Assembly: GCA_003223455.1 (NCBI GenBank)
Contig: QHVE01000010.1
Span: forward strand, 1-55,096
Origin: Gemmatimonadota bacterium
Lineage (GTDB): Bacteria; Gemmatimonadota; Gemmatimonadetes; Gemmatimonadales; Gemmatimonadaceae
Reading direction: 5' to 3'
Length of the DNA stretch: 55,096 nucleotides
Every line of letters starts with the position of its first letter. The stretch's first letter is position 1. A program made the position numbers and the translations under genes. The notes under the pieces were generated by a model. The model saw only the letters and a list, made by a program, of their open reading frames with translations, searched no databases and was not told where the DNA came from. This document shows positions 8,601 to 18,772 of this stretch, piece by piece.

Positions 8601-9497
8601 GTGCCAGAGCTCAACGCCTCCCGCCTCGCTACGCTCCTCGATCAAAGGTTCGATGAGCTGCTCGCCGCCTGGACCGCCGAGCAGTTGCAGGTCGTCCGGC
8701 GGGGGCAGATCTCGGCGAGCGACATGCGCGCCCAGTGCAGAGAGCTACTCCAGGCCATTCGCCGGGCGCTGGCCGCCGGTGCATCGACGCGCATCGACGG
8801 CCAGTCGTGGGCGGCGGCACGCGATCTTCTCGGGCGCGTCTCGAGCCAGCGCGCGCAGCAGGGATTCCCGTCAAGCGAGACGGCGATGTTCGTGCTCTCG
8901 CTGAAGCGTCCGCTCTTCGACGCGCTGCGTCGCGCGTCGGACGACGCCGACACGCTCGCCGCCGACATCTGGACGGTCACCGACCTGCTCGACCAGCTCG
9001 CGCTGTTCACGACCGAGACGTACCTGCGCTCGCGCGAGGCGCTGATCACGCGCCAGCAGGAAGACATGCTCGAGCTCTCGACGCCCGTCGTGAAATTGTG
9101 GGACGGCGTGCTCGCGCTGCCGATGATCGGCACGCTCGACAGCTCACGTACCCAGATCGTGATGGAGAGCCTGCTGCAGCGCATCGTCGAGACGGGGTCC
9201 GACGTCGCCATCCTCGACATCACCGGCGTGCCGACGGTCGATACGCTCACCGCGCAGCACCTGCTGAAGACGGTGACCGCCGCGCGCCTCATGGGCGCCG
9301 AGTGCATCATCAGCGGGATCAGGCCGCAGATCGCGCAGACCATCGTGCAGCTCGGCGTCGATCTCGGCGACGTCGTCACGAAGGCGACGCTCGCCGATGC
9401 GTTCAAGCTCGCACTGTCGCGAATCGGGCTCTCCGTCGGGCGCGTGCGCCCGGCGGGGGCACCGGCGCTCGGGGCGGCGCCGGCCGCCAGGGACTGA
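8601..9497 (+). CDS. rsbR: RsbR-type stressosome sensor (RsbRD-like N-terminus + STAS)
   Basis: Scaffold and sensor subunit of the stressosome. Residues 1-160 are a helical sensor domain of the RsbRD_N type (LLDQRFDELLAAW at the start). Residues 160-285 form a STAS domain. By alignment with B. subtilis RsbRA the RsbT target threonines are Thr215 (GVPTVDT) and Thr247 (RPQIAQT). The start is GTG 8601. It heads an operon with rsbS 7 bases downstream. Which signal the N-terminal domain senses cannot be read from the sequence. Confidence 0.9.
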   Translation: MPELNASRLATLLDQRFDELLAAWTAEQLQVVRRGQISASDMRAQCRELLQAIRRALAAGASTRIDGQSWAAARDLLGRVSSQRAQQGFPSSETAMFVLSLKRPLFDALRRASDDADTLAADIWTVTDLLDQLALFTTETYLRSREALITRQQEDMLELSTPVVKLWDGVLALPMIGTLDSSRTQIVMESLLQRIVETGSDVAILDITGVPTVDTLTAQHLLKTVTAARLMGAECIISGIRPQIAQTIVQLGVDLGDVVTKATLADAFKLALSRIGLSVGRVRPAGAPALGAAPAARD

Positions 9498-9504
9498 GGA
9501 GCGG

Positions 9505-9909
9505 GTGGACAGCATCCCGATTCTCCGGATGGGACCAGTGCTGCTGGTCTCGATCCAGGTGGACATGCACGATCGGCTCGCCCTCACGCTGCAGGAAGAC
9601 CTGAGCGACGCGATCACGGCGAACGGGTCGAAGGGCGTGCTGATCGACATCAGCGCGCTCGGCGTCGTGGATTCGTTCATGGGCCGCATGCTGGCGAACA
9701 TCGCCGGGATCGCTCGCGTGCTCGACGCCGCCACGGTCGTCGTCGGCATGCAGCCCGCGGTGGCGATCACGCTCGTCGAGCTCGGACTCTCGCTCGAGGG
9801 GGTGCGCACCGCGCTGAACATCGAGAAGGGGATGGCGCTGCTCCAGGCCGCGGTGGCCGAGCGCGATGCGGTGCTCCACGTCATGGACGATGCTGACGGC
9901 ACGGACTGA
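9505..9909 (+). CDS. rsbS: RsbS stressosome STAS protein
   Basis: 134-residue single STAS protein that, with RsbR, holds RsbT in the stressosome until phosphorylated. The phospho-acceptor is Ser57 in DISALGVVDSFMGRM, equivalent to Ser59 of B. subtilis RsbS. The start is GTG 9505, placed 6 bases after an AGGAG; longer upstream frames overlap rsbR with low-complexity sequence. Its 3' end overlaps rsbT by 20 bases. Confidence 0.93.
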   Translation: MDSIPILRMGPVLLVSIQVDMHDRLALTLQEDLSDAITANGSKGVLIDISALGVVDSFMGRMLANIAGIARVLDAATVVVGMQPAVAITLVELGLSLEGVRTALNIEKGMALLQAAVAERDAVLHVMDDADGTD

Positions 9910-10300
9910 GCAGATCGCCGTGCGCGAGCAGCACGACATCGTGAGCGTGCGACAGATGGTGCGGAGCTGGAGCCTCGCGGTCGGCCTCGGCCTCGTCGAT
10001 CTCACGAAGCTCGTGACCGCGGCGAGCGAGATCGCGCGCAACACCGTGGTGTACGGTGGTGGAGGCACGCTCCAGATCGAGGAGCTGCGCGACGGTCTGC
10101 GTCTGGGCGTGCGGCTCGTGTTCGAGGATCAGGGTCCGGGAATCGTCGACATCGACCGCGCGATGACCGACGGCTACTCGTCGGGGTCGGGGATGGGACT
10201 CGGGCTGGGCGGCACGAAGCGGCTCGTCGACGAGTTCGACATCGCGTCCACGCCTGGCGTCGGCACGCGCGTCACGATCACGAAGTGGAGAAGCCGGTGA
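9890..10300 (+). CDS. rsbT: RsbT serine/threonine switch kinase
   Basis: GHKL-type anti-sigma-factor-like kinase that phosphorylates RsbR and RsbS and is then released to activate a downstream partner. 136 residues, with the N-box AASEIARNTVVYGGGG, the G1 box EDQGPGIVD, and GMGLGLGGTKRLVDEF as ATP lid. ATG 9890 lies inside the rsbS 3' end. It ends in TGATG shared with the next start. In B. subtilis the released partner is the phosphatase RsbU; no free RsbU is present here, so the target is likely encoded downstream in this operon or elsewhere. Confidence 0.92.
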   Translation: MLTARTEQIAVREQHDIVSVRQMVRSWSLAVGLGLVDLTKLVTAASEIARNTVVYGGGGTLQIEELRDGLRLGVRLVFEDQGPGIVDIDRAMTDGYSSGSGMGLGLGGTKRLVDEFDIASTPGVGTRVTITKWRSR

Positions 10301-11361
10301 TGCCGAGCTTCACCTCGCCCAGTGCGCGCGGTGGCCCCGTGACCGAGCGCATCGTGATCGACGATCTGAGTCAGGTGGGCTCGGCGCGGCGCGCCGCCGA
10401 CGCCGTCGCGCGTGCCTGCGAGCTCGACGACACACGTCGTGGAATCGTCGGGATCGTCGCCACGGAAGCCGCGACCAATCTCGCGCGCCACGCGCGCGCG
10501 GGTGCGTTCCTCACGCAGAGCACGTCGCACTGCGGAGTGGCCGGGGTAGAGCTCATCGCGGTCGACGCGGGGCCGGGGATGCACGACCTCGATCGCGCGT
10601 TCAGCGACGGGTTCTCCACGGGCGGCACGCAGGGTACGGGTCTCGGTGCGATCCGCCGACAGGCGGACGAGTTGGATGTGTACACCGTACCCGGGCAGGG
10701 GACGATCGTGCTCGCGCGCGTGTTCGCGCAGCCGCCCGTGCGCGGCGCCGCACGCGACGTGCTCGTCGACGTGGGCGCGGTGTGCCTGCCGGTCGGCGGC
10801 GAGACGGCGTGCGGGGATGGGTGGGCGGTGGTGCAGACGGCCGAGCGCGCAGTGGTCCTCCTCGTCGACGGGTTGGGTCACGGGGTGAGCGCCGCCGAGG
10901 CGGCAGACGTGGCGATCGCGACGTTCCGCACGCACGTCGTCCGCTCGCCGAGCGAGATCGTGACCGCCGTACACGAAGCGCTGCGTGCGACGCGCGGCGC
11001 GGCGCTCGGCGTGGCCGCCGTCACGGCTACGGGGGAGGGAGCGACCGTCCGCTTCTGCGGCGTGGGGAACACCGTGGCGGCGCTGGTGAGCGAGGGCGCG
11101 CGCCATGCGTTGCCGTCGATGAATGGCACCGCAGGCCTTCAAGTGCGCTCGATGCAGGAGTTCACCCAGCCGTGGACGGCGGGCACGATGCTCGTGATGC
11201 ACACCGATGGCATCACGACTCGGTGGCGCGCCGATGCCTATCGCGGCATCCTCGTGCGCGATCCGGCGATCCTCGCGGCCGCGCTGCAGCGGGACCACAT
11301 GCGCGGACGAGACGACGCCACCGTGCTCGCCTTCCGCCTGCACTCGGGAGGGAGCCGATGA
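10300..11361 (+). CDS. Fused GHKL ATPase/kinase-PP2C phosphatase (RsbX/SpoIIE-like)
   Basis: 353 residues. The N-terminal half is a second RsbT/RsbW-like ATPase with N-box VATEAATNLARHA and DAGPGMHDLDRAFSDGFS...GTGLGAIRRQADEL. The C-terminal half (about 160-353) is a SpoIIE-type PP2C phosphatase with VLLVDGLGHGVSAAEAAD, VRFCGVGNT, MLVMHTDGIT and GRDDATVLAFRL, in which the metal-binding Asp residues are kept. The position after rsbT fits RsbX, which resets the stressosome by removing phosphate from RsbR/RsbS. ATG 10300 overlaps the rsbT stop (TGATG) and its own stop overlaps the next start (ATGA). Confidence 0.87.
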   Translation: MPSFTSPSARGGPVTERIVIDDLSQVGSARRAADAVARACELDDTRRGIVGIVATEAATNLARHARAGAFLTQSTSHCGVAGVELIAVDAGPGMHDLDRAFSDGFSTGGTQGTGLGAIRRQADELDVYTVPGQGTIVLARVFAQPPVRGAARDVLVDVGAVCLPVGGETACGDGWAVVQTAERAVVLLVDGLGHGVSAAEAADVAIATFRTHVVRSPSEIVTAVHEALRATRGAALGVAAVTATGEGATVRFCGVGNTVAALVSEGARHALPSMNGTAGLQVRSMQEFTQPWTAGTMLVMHTDGITTRWRADAYRGILVRDPAILAAALQRDHMRGRDDATVLAFRLHSGGSR

Positions 11362-12238
11362 GCGCGGCCGAGCGGGGGGTGGAACTGCACGAGCTGCACG
11401 AGCTGCACGAGCGCCTGCGCGCGCGCGAAGCAGAGATCGATCGTCTCGCCCAGGAGCTGGCCGAGACGAACCGCGGTGTGCTGGCACTCTATGCCGAGCT
11501 GGACGATCGCGCGCAGGCGCTCGGCCAGATGTCCGAGACGAAGACGCGCTTCCTGTCCGACATGAGTCACGAGCTCCGCGCACCACTCGCGTCGATGATC
11601 AACCTCACGCGACTGCTGCTCGCACGCGCCGACGGCCCGCTCACGGACGAGCAGGTCTATCAGGTCACGCTGATCCAGCGCTCCGCCGAATCGCTGAGCG
11701 AGATGGTGGACGACCTGCTCGACATCTCGAAGATCGAGGCCCGCAAGGTCGATCTCCGGCTCGAGGAGGTGAGCATCGCCGAGGTCCTCGCGGGTTTGCG
11801 CGGCATGTTTCGGCCGCTCGCGACGAACGAGGGCGTCGCGCTCGTGTTCGAGGATCCGGACGAGCCGATCGTGTTGACGACGGACGCGCAGCGGGTGGCG
11901 CAGGTGCTGCGCAACTTCGTGTCGAACGCGCTCAAGTTCACCACGGAAGGGGAGGTGCGCGTCTCGGCGCGTGTCGCCGACGGCGACGTGGTGATCCTCG
12001 AGGTCGCGGACACCGGGGCAGGCATCGCGCCGGAGGACCAGGCGCGGATCTTCGAGGACTTCGCCCAGGTGGACGGTCCGATTCAGAAGCGCGTGCGCGG
12101 CACCGGGCTCGGTCTGCCGCTCACGCGGAAGCTGGCCGCGTTGCTCGGTGGCGAAGTCCGGCTCGAGAGCCGGCTCGGCGAGGGCTCGCGCTTCTCGCTC
12201 GTCGTCCCGCGCGTGCATCCGGGCGTGGAGTCGACGCG

Positions 12239-12242
<4 letters not shown>
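11358..12242 (+). CDS. Sensor histidine kinase with N-terminal coiled coil
   Basis: 294 residues, soluble. N-terminal about 60 residues are a coiled coil (ELHELHELHERLRAREAEIDRLAQ...). DHp follows with the acceptor His in FLSDMSHELRAPLASM, then HATPase_c with NFVSNALKF, DTGAGIAPED and GTGLGLPLTRK. It has no sensor domain, so the input is probably a partner, most simply the stressosome proteins encoded just upstream. Start and stop both overlap neighbours by ATGA. Confidence 0.93.
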
Positions 12243-13738
<1,496 letters not shown>

Positions 13739-13829
13739 TGCGTGGCGTCGTCTCGCATTGGCCATGAGCTCCAGTGCGCCCTGGGTGGCGCACCCACGCC
13801 CCCGCGCACCCGCGCACTATCTTTCGCGC

Positions 13830-14192
13830 ATGCGCCGCACCCTCTGCAAATCCAAGATCCACCGCGCGACGATCACCGGGGCTGACCTGAGCTACGAGGG
13901 CAGCCTCACACTCGATCGTGCGCTCATGGACGCCGCGGACATGCTGCCGTACGAGCGCGTGCAGGTGGTCAACGTCAACAACGGCGCGCGGCTCGAGACC
14001 TACCTCATCCCGGGCGAGCCGGGATCCGGAGTGGTCCAGCTCAATGGCGCGGGCGCACGCCTCGGCGCACCGGGGGACGTCGTCATCCTCATGACGTACG
14101 GGGAGTACGAGGAGGACGAGATCGACGATCGATTCGCCCCGCGGGTCGTGCTCGTCGACGATCAGAACCGGATCCGACCCGCAAGCTCCTGA
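13830..14192 (+). CDS. panD: Aspartate 1-decarboxylase (pyruvoyl enzyme)
   Basis: Makes beta-alanine from aspartate for pantothenate and CoA synthesis. 120 residues, the usual PanD size. The proenzyme self-cleaves between Gly24 and Ser25 (YEGSLTLD), leaving a pyruvoyl group on Ser25. [25 protein letters not shown] and [15 protein letters not shown] are family hallmarks. The start at ATG 13830 puts Gly-Ser exactly at 24-25, which decides against the longer frame from 13758. No other pan gene is adjacent. Confidence 0.97.
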   Translation: MRRTLCKSKIHRATITGADLSYEGSLTLDRALMDAADMLPYERVQVVNVNNGARLETYLIPGEPGSGVVQLNGAGARLGAPGDVVILMTYGEYEEDEIDDRFAPRVVLVDDQNRIRPASS

Positions 14193-14339
14193 TCCGACCG
14201 GAGCCGGTCGACACTTCCGATCGACGGCCCGCATAGGGCCTTTCAACCCTTCCGACGCACCCGCTGTCTCAGAGGGTGCACCGTGCACCGGGGCGCTGCT
14301 CGACTGTCGCCCGCTGGTGTGCGCCCACTCGAGCCATTC

Positions 14340-17012
14340 ATGCTGTCACCCATCCACTCCGCTCTCCGGCGGAGCGCCATGCTGGCGCTCGCGATGCTCC
14401 TTGGTGCCGCGTCGACCGGGCATAGCCAATCCGCCGGGTCCACCGTCGCACTCGCCGGCCGTCCGACCGAGCCCTCGTCCGCCCACGCCGAGCGGGCCAC
14501 CGCCACCGCCGCGGTGGCGACGCGCGCCACGGTGGCGCCGACGCTCGACGGCCGAACCGACGACGCCGCGTGGCAGAACGCGCAGATCATCGACCAGTTC
14601 CTCCAGTACGAGCCGAACGAGGGGACAGAGAGCCGGTTCCGCACCGAGGCGCGCGTCACGTACGACGACCGCAACCTCTACGTGCTGGCGCGCATGTACG
14701 ACCCCGCGCCCGACAGCATCATCTCGCTGCTCTCGCGGCGTGACGTTCGCACGGCGTCGGAGCAGGTGAAGATCGTGATCGATTCCTACAACGACGACAA
14801 GACCGGCTACGAGTTCATCGTGAACCCGGCCGGCGTGAAGCGCGACTTCTCCGTGTCCAACGACAACAACGAAGACGCGTCGTGGGACGGTGTCTGGGAC
14901 GTCGCGACGAGGATCGATTCAGTCGGCTGGGTCGCCGAGTTCCGGATCCCGTTCAGCCAGATCCGCTTCGCGCCGGGCGCCGAGCACACGTTCGGGCTGC
15001 TCATCGGCCGCGACGTCGCGCGCACCGCGGAGCGCATCTCGTGGCCGCTCATGAGCCGCAAGAAGAACGGCTACGTGTCGCAGGCGGGCTCGCTGAGCGG
15101 CATCGTCGGACTGCCGACCCCGCGCCGCCTCGAGATCGTTCCGTATGCGGTGGCGAAGAGCAGCACGCGCGACTTCGGCGAGCCGCGCGAAGGAGGTCTC
15201 GGACGATACGAGCATCCGAGCACGGCTACGGTCGGCGCGGACCTGAAGTATGGACTGTCCTCGAACCTCACCCTCGACGCCACGATCAATCCCGATTTCG
15301 GCCAGGTCGAGGCGGATCCGGCACAGCTCAACCTCACCGCGTTCGAGACCTTCTTCAGGGAGCGCCGTCCCTTCTTCCTCGAGGGCGCGGGCATCTTCAG
15401 CTTCAACACCAACTGCGGCGACATCGACAGCGGGTGCACGGGCTTGTTCTACTCGCGGCGCATCGGCCGCAGCCCGCAGCTCTCCGACGAGTACGGCGAC
15501 GCCACCAGCCCGACCGCGACGCCGATCGCTGCCGCCGCCAAGGTCACGGGGCGCCTCGCCAACGGCTTCTCGATCGGCGTGCTCGACGCGCTGACCGAGC
15601 GCGTCGAGGGTGTGGAGCAGGTCGCTGGACGGAACGCGGCGATCGAGCCGCGGGCGAACTACAGCGTCCTCCGGCTGCAGCGCGATCACGCTGACGGACG
15701 CGGCGACGTCGGCCTGATGCTCACCGGCGTGAGCCGCGCGCTCGACGCCGGCGCGTCTCCATTCCTCACCAGCGGGGCGTATTCGGGCGGGCTCGACTTC
15801 CGCCGCCGCTTCGTCGGCAACAACTACGAGCTGCGCAGCTTCATCGCGGCGAGCGACGTACGCGGCTCGGCGGAAGCCATTGCCGCGCTGCAGACGAACA
15901 ACGTCCATGCCTTCCAGCGGCCCGACGACGGCGTGCCGTACGATCCGACGCGCACCTCGCTGCGCGGCGACGCCGAGCGGGTGTCGTTCAGCAAGTTCGG
16001 CGGCGGCGTGACGCGCTTCCAGTCCGTCTATCAGCGATTCTCGCCCGGCTTCGAGACGAACGACATCGGCTACCAGCAGCGCGCCGATCAGCAGATGTTC
16101 CGCAACTGGTTCGCGCTCCAGTTCCAGAAGCCAACGCGCTATTACCGGAAGGCATTCTTCAACTTCAACGCGCAGGAGCGCTGGACGACCGACGGCCTCG
16201 TGCTCGGCAACGGCCTCAATCAAAACCTCCACGTTCAGCTGCCCAGCCAGTGGTGGGTGCACTTCGGCCTGAACGCGAACGACCTCGGTCCGGTGTACGG
16301 TGACCGCGATGCGCGCGGCGGACCGGCGGTCCGGCACTCGAAGAACGCGAGCGGGTGGGCCGGCTTCGAGAGCGACGACCGCAAGGCGCTGACGTATACC
16401 GTCTTCTCCTCGTGGGCGAAGGGCGACGACGGCCACTCCTGGGCGGCGGACGGAGGTCCGGGGATCAATCTGCGCGTCTCCAGCCGCTTCTCCGCGTCGA
16501 TGGACGTCAACTACAGCCGCAACGTCGACAACGGACAGTTCTACGGCAGCTACGGCGATGTCGGCAGCGATACGACGCACTACACCTTCGCGCGGCTCGA
16601 CCAGACGACCGTCGGCATCAGCGCGCGCCTCAACGTCACCGCCACACCGAATCTCTCGTTCCAGTTCTACGGCCAGCCGTACGTGTCGAACGGCACGTAC
16701 GCCGACTGGCGCGAGCTCGACCAGCCGCGCTCGAGCGACTACGACCGCCGGTTCAAGCCGTACGGCACGACGAAGGGAATCTTCGACGGCTTCAACTACC
16801 GCGAGTTCCGCTCGAACGCGGTGCTGCGCTACGAGTACCGACCCGGCAGCACGCTGTTCCTCGTCTGGCAGCAGGGCCGCAGCGACTACCTGACGCGCGC
16901 CGACGAGGGCTACAACGACGGCTACAATCTCCGCCGCGACTACGCATCGACTTTCCGCGACCACCCGAACAACACGTTCCTGGTGAAGTGGAGCTATTGG
17001 CTGAATCCATGA
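14340..17012 (+). CDS. DUF5916 outer-membrane-type protein with CBM9-like N-terminal domain
   Basis: 890 residues. Signal peptide at the N-terminus (RRSAMLALAMLLGAASTGHSQ). About residues 55-230 are a CBM9-like beta-sandwich (PTLDGRTDDAAWQNAQIIDQFLQ... begins the domain, followed by EARVTYDDRNLYVLARMYD). The remainder is a long aromatic-rich beta region typical of DUF5916, with INPDFGQVEADPAQ and the final WLNP; an outer-membrane barrel is likely. Function is unknown; relatives lie near TonB-dependent and peptidase genes. The C-terminal residues end in aromatic-hydrophobic KWSYWLNP, consistent with a barrel closing strand. Confidence 0.88.
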   Translation: MLSPIHSALRRSAMLALAMLLGAASTGHSQSAGSTVALAGRPTEPSSAHAERATATAAVATRATVAPTLDGRTDDAAWQNAQIIDQFLQYEPNEGTESRFRTEARVTYDDRNLYVLARMYDPAPDSIISLLSRRDVRTASEQVKIVIDSYNDDKTGYEFIVNPAGVKRDFSVSNDNNEDASWDGVWDVATRIDSVGWVAEFRIPFSQIRFAPGAEHTFGLLIGRDVARTAERISWPLMSRKKNGYVSQAGSLSGIVGLPTPRRLEIVPYAVAKSSTRDFGEPREGGLGRYEHPSTATVGADLKYGLSSNLTLDATINPDFGQVEADPAQLNLTAFETFFRERRPFFLEGAGIFSFNTNCGDIDSGCTGLFYSRRIGRSPQLSDEYGDATSPTATPIAAAAKVTGRLANGFSIGVLDALTERVEGVEQVAGRNAAIEPRANYSVLRLQRDHADGRGDVGLMLTGVSRALDAGASPFLTSGAYSGGLDFRRRFVGNNYELRSFIAASDVRGSAEAIAALQTNNVHAFQRPDDGVPYDPTRTSLRGDAERVSFSKFGGGVTRFQSVYQRFSPGFETNDIGYQQRADQQMFRNWFALQFQKPTRYYRKAFFNFNAQERWTTDGLVLGNGLNQNLHVQLPSQWWVHFGLNANDLGPVYGDRDARGGPAVRHSKNASGWAGFESDDRKALTYTVFSSWAKGDDGHSWAADGGPGINLRVSSRFSASMDVNYSRNVDNGQFYGSYGDVGSDTTHYTFARLDQTTVGISARLNVTATPNLSFQFYGQPYVSNGTYADWRELDQPRSSDYDRRFKPYGTTKGIFDGFNYREFRSNAVLRYEYRPGSTLFLVWQQGRSDYLTRADEGYNDGYNLRRDYASTFRDHPNNTFLVKWSYWLNP

Positions 17013-17035
17013 GCGCGCGCTGACGCGCGCCGTTC

Positions 17036-17119
17036 GACGGTTTAACGGTCAGACGGTCTTACGGCCGGCCTCGGGGACGCAGGAGCTTCTCTAGGCCGGC
17101 CGTAAGCCGTTAAACCGTC
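17036..17119 (+). terminator. Long imperfect inverted repeat, likely terminator
   Basis: Outer arms GACGGTTTAACGG (17036-17048) and CCGTTAAACCGTC (17107-17119); inner arms TTACGGCCGGCCT (17059-17071) and AGGCCGGCCGTAA (17093-17105). It lies 24 bases after the DUF5916 stop. The inner core ACGGCCGGCCTCGGG recurs in the hairpin at 17477-17530 on the far side of the next gene. Confidence 0.65.
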
Positions 17120-17215
17120 TAACCGACCAAGCGCTGCCACTGGAACTCTCCCCGCCCCCCAGAACTTTCTGCACGTCGGGGGTACCAATGATCAAAGGCA
17201 CTCAGGAGGCCCTCA

Positions 17216-17452
17216 TTGTCCAGATTTCAGTTCGCGATCAGCTCCGGGCCGGAGTCCGTGCGGCAGGCCGGAGTCGTGGAGTCGGATTCGTTCAGCGAAG
17301 CCGTACTGCTCCTCGGCGAGAAGATTCCGGTTCGCACCGGTGACTCGCTCGAGATCGGCGTGAGCGGCTTTCCCCCAGCCCGCTATTTCTGCGTCAGCGC
17401 AGCGAAGGGCGCCTCGCCGGTGTGGATGCCGGAGGGCAGGATGGCGGCGTAA
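17216..17452 (+). CDS. Small hypothetical protein, TTG start
   Basis: 78 residues: LSRFQFAISSGPESVRQAG... to PEGRMAA. No family recognised. It has no signal peptide or membrane helix and looks like a small mixed alpha/beta domain (ETV-type VVESDSFSEAVLLLGE, then IPVRTGDSLEIGVSGFPPARYFCVS). The start is TTG 17216, supported by a perfect AGGAGG at 17204-17209 with 6 bases of spacing. The ATG at 17188 is out of frame. The gene is bracketed by two related long hairpins. Confidence 0.72.
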   Translation: MSRFQFAISSGPESVRQAGVVESDSFSEAVLLLGEKIPVRTGDSLEIGVSGFPPARYFCVSAAKGASPVWMPEGRMAA

Positions 17453-17476
17453 CGTCGGTTCATCGGTCAGTCGGTT

Positions 17477-17530
17477 AGACGGTAAAACGGCCGGCCTCGG
17501 GAAGCTTCCCGAGGCCGGCCGTTACCGTCT
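17477..17530 (+). terminator. Long near-perfect hairpin, likely bidirectional terminator
   Basis: The perfect core is ACGGCCGGCCTCGGGAAG / CTTCCCGAGGCCGGCCGT, 18 base pairs with no loop (17487-17522), flanked by AGACGGTAA / TTACCGTCT. It separates the convergent genes ending at 17452 (+) and 17574 (-). Shares its core with the 17036-17119 repeat. Confidence 0.75.
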
Positions 17531-17573
17531 ACCGTCGACTGTCGACCGCGGCGGCGAAGCCGCCGCCCGCACC

Positions 17574-18476
17574 TTACCCCTTCCGGATCTCGAACTCCCC
17601 ATTCCCGGTCGACATCCGGAGCATCGCACCTCCCGACCCGATCGTCGCGCGGACGTGCCGTGGGCTCAGCTGGCCCTTGATCTTGAGATCGAAGTCCGAG
17701 CGGATGGTGCCGTTCCCGGTGGAGGCGTCCAGCTCGCCATTGTAGTTCGCCGGCAGCGTCAGGTGCACGTCGCCGCTTCCGGTGTGGAACGCCATGTCCT
17801 CACGCGCCCGCAGCGCCGACATCCGCACGTCGATGTCGCCGTTGCCGCTGCTCACCTCGACCGGACCTTCCACCGTCACGACGTCCACGTCACCGTTGCC
17901 GGTCGAGACGTGCACGCTGGCCTTCGCGTTCCGAACTTCCACGTCGCCATTTCCCGTCGAGACGTTCACCTGCCCCTGTGTCTCGGCGATCCGCACCCGG
18001 CCGTTTCCGGTCGACGCCTGCACGTCGCTGCCCGCACCCTCCACGCTCACCGCGCCGTTCCCCGTCGAGAGCCTGACACGAACGCCGCGCGGCACGAGCA
18101 CCGTCATCGAGACCGTCGCGGAGCCGCCATCCCGCCAGCCGTCGCCCCTCCGCCGATGATCGTCGCACGAGTCCTCCCGCGTGGAGCAGATCTCGACGTC
18201 GCCGCTCGACGAGGTGTGAAGCTCGAACCCGATGTCCGTGATCTGCTGGCTGCCACGCACGCGCTTCTCGGCCCGCAGCTCCGCGGTGTTTCCGCTCGCC
18301 GGCCGCACGTCGATCGGCCCGTTGAAGTTCTTGATCGTGAACTGGCCTCCGCTGGGAATGGTCCCTCGCCAGGTGTACACGGTCTCGTTTCGGCCGACGA
18401 GCTGCGCGCTCGCCAGCGATGAATGCACAGCCGTCAGCGCCAGGGCCGAGAGGAAGATTCGCGTCGTGGATCGCAT
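17574..18476 (-). CDS. Secreted DUF4097-type beta-helix protein with STGNG repeats
   Basis: 300 residues. Signal peptide MRSTTRIFLSALALTAVHSSLASAQ, then a DUF4097 (putative adhesin-like) fold. The core has STGNG repeats spaced exactly 18 residues apart four times (STGNGAVSV..., STGNGRVRI..., STGNGDVEV..., STGNGDVDV...), then SSGNGDIDV, HTGSGDVHL, STGNGTIRS and STGNGEFEI. Each repeat should be one rung of a right-handed parallel beta-helix. Two Cys (ICSTREDSCDD) may form a disulfide. Start ATG 18476 places Met at the signal peptide; the longer frame from 18563 does not. DUF4097 proteins are often encoded beside anti-sigma factors, which are absent here. Confidence 0.85.
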   Translation of the reverse strand: MRSTTRIFLSALALTAVHSSLASAQLVGRNETVYTWRGTIPSGGQFTIKNFNGPIDVRPASGNTAELRAEKRVRGSQQITDIGFELHTSSSGDVEICSTREDSCDDHRRRGDGWRDGGSATVSMTVLVPRGVRVRLSTGNGAVSVEGAGSDVQASTGNGRVRIAETQGQVNVSTGNGDVEVRNAKASVHVSTGNGDVDVVTVEGPVEVSSGNGDIDVRMSALRAREDMAFHTGSGDVHLTLPANYNGELDASTGNGTIRSDFDLKIKGQLSPRHVRATIGSGGAMLRMSTGNGEFEIRKG

Positions 18477-18580
18477 CGCGGTCACGGATGAAATGGGTGG
18501 GGGACGGGTCCTGGATGCGACAGCCGCGACCCCTGCAAGGTTGGAACTCCCTACGAATCCCATCGGCCGACGTTTCTCGA

Positions 18581-18772
18581 TCAGCTGCGCCAGGCCACTC
18601 TCGCCAGGAAGACGCCGACCGCGAGACAGATCAGCGCCACGTAGCCCGCCGGTACGAACACGCCCTCGCTCCGGCGAGCCGCCAGGACGGCGAAATAGCC
18701 CAGCACGGCGCCTGCGGCGAGCGACAGGAGCGCCCCGAGGCCGGCCAGGGCACGGACGGCCGGCGACGTCAG
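18581..18772 (-). CDS. Candidate small two-helix membrane protein, non-ATG (CTG) start
   Basis: 63 residues with two clear hydrophobic helices (LAGLGALLSLAAGAVLGYFAVLAA and AGYVALICLAVGVFLARVAW) separated by RRSEGVF. The pattern looks coding, but the frame has no ATG, GTG or TTG nearby. The best start is the CTG at 18772, overlapping the TGA of the upstream lipoprotein gene (CTGA), so translation could be coupled. Alternatively it is read through or frameshifted from that gene, or it is not translated. Confidence 0.4.
   Translation of the reverse strand: MTSPAVRALAGLGALLSLAAGAVLGYFAVLAARRSEGVFVPAGYVALICLAVGVFLARVAWRS

Noticed and set aside
14919-16964. 681-residue minus-strand open frame
   Set aside because: Antisense to the DUF5916 gene; Val/Ala/Arg low-complexity shadow.
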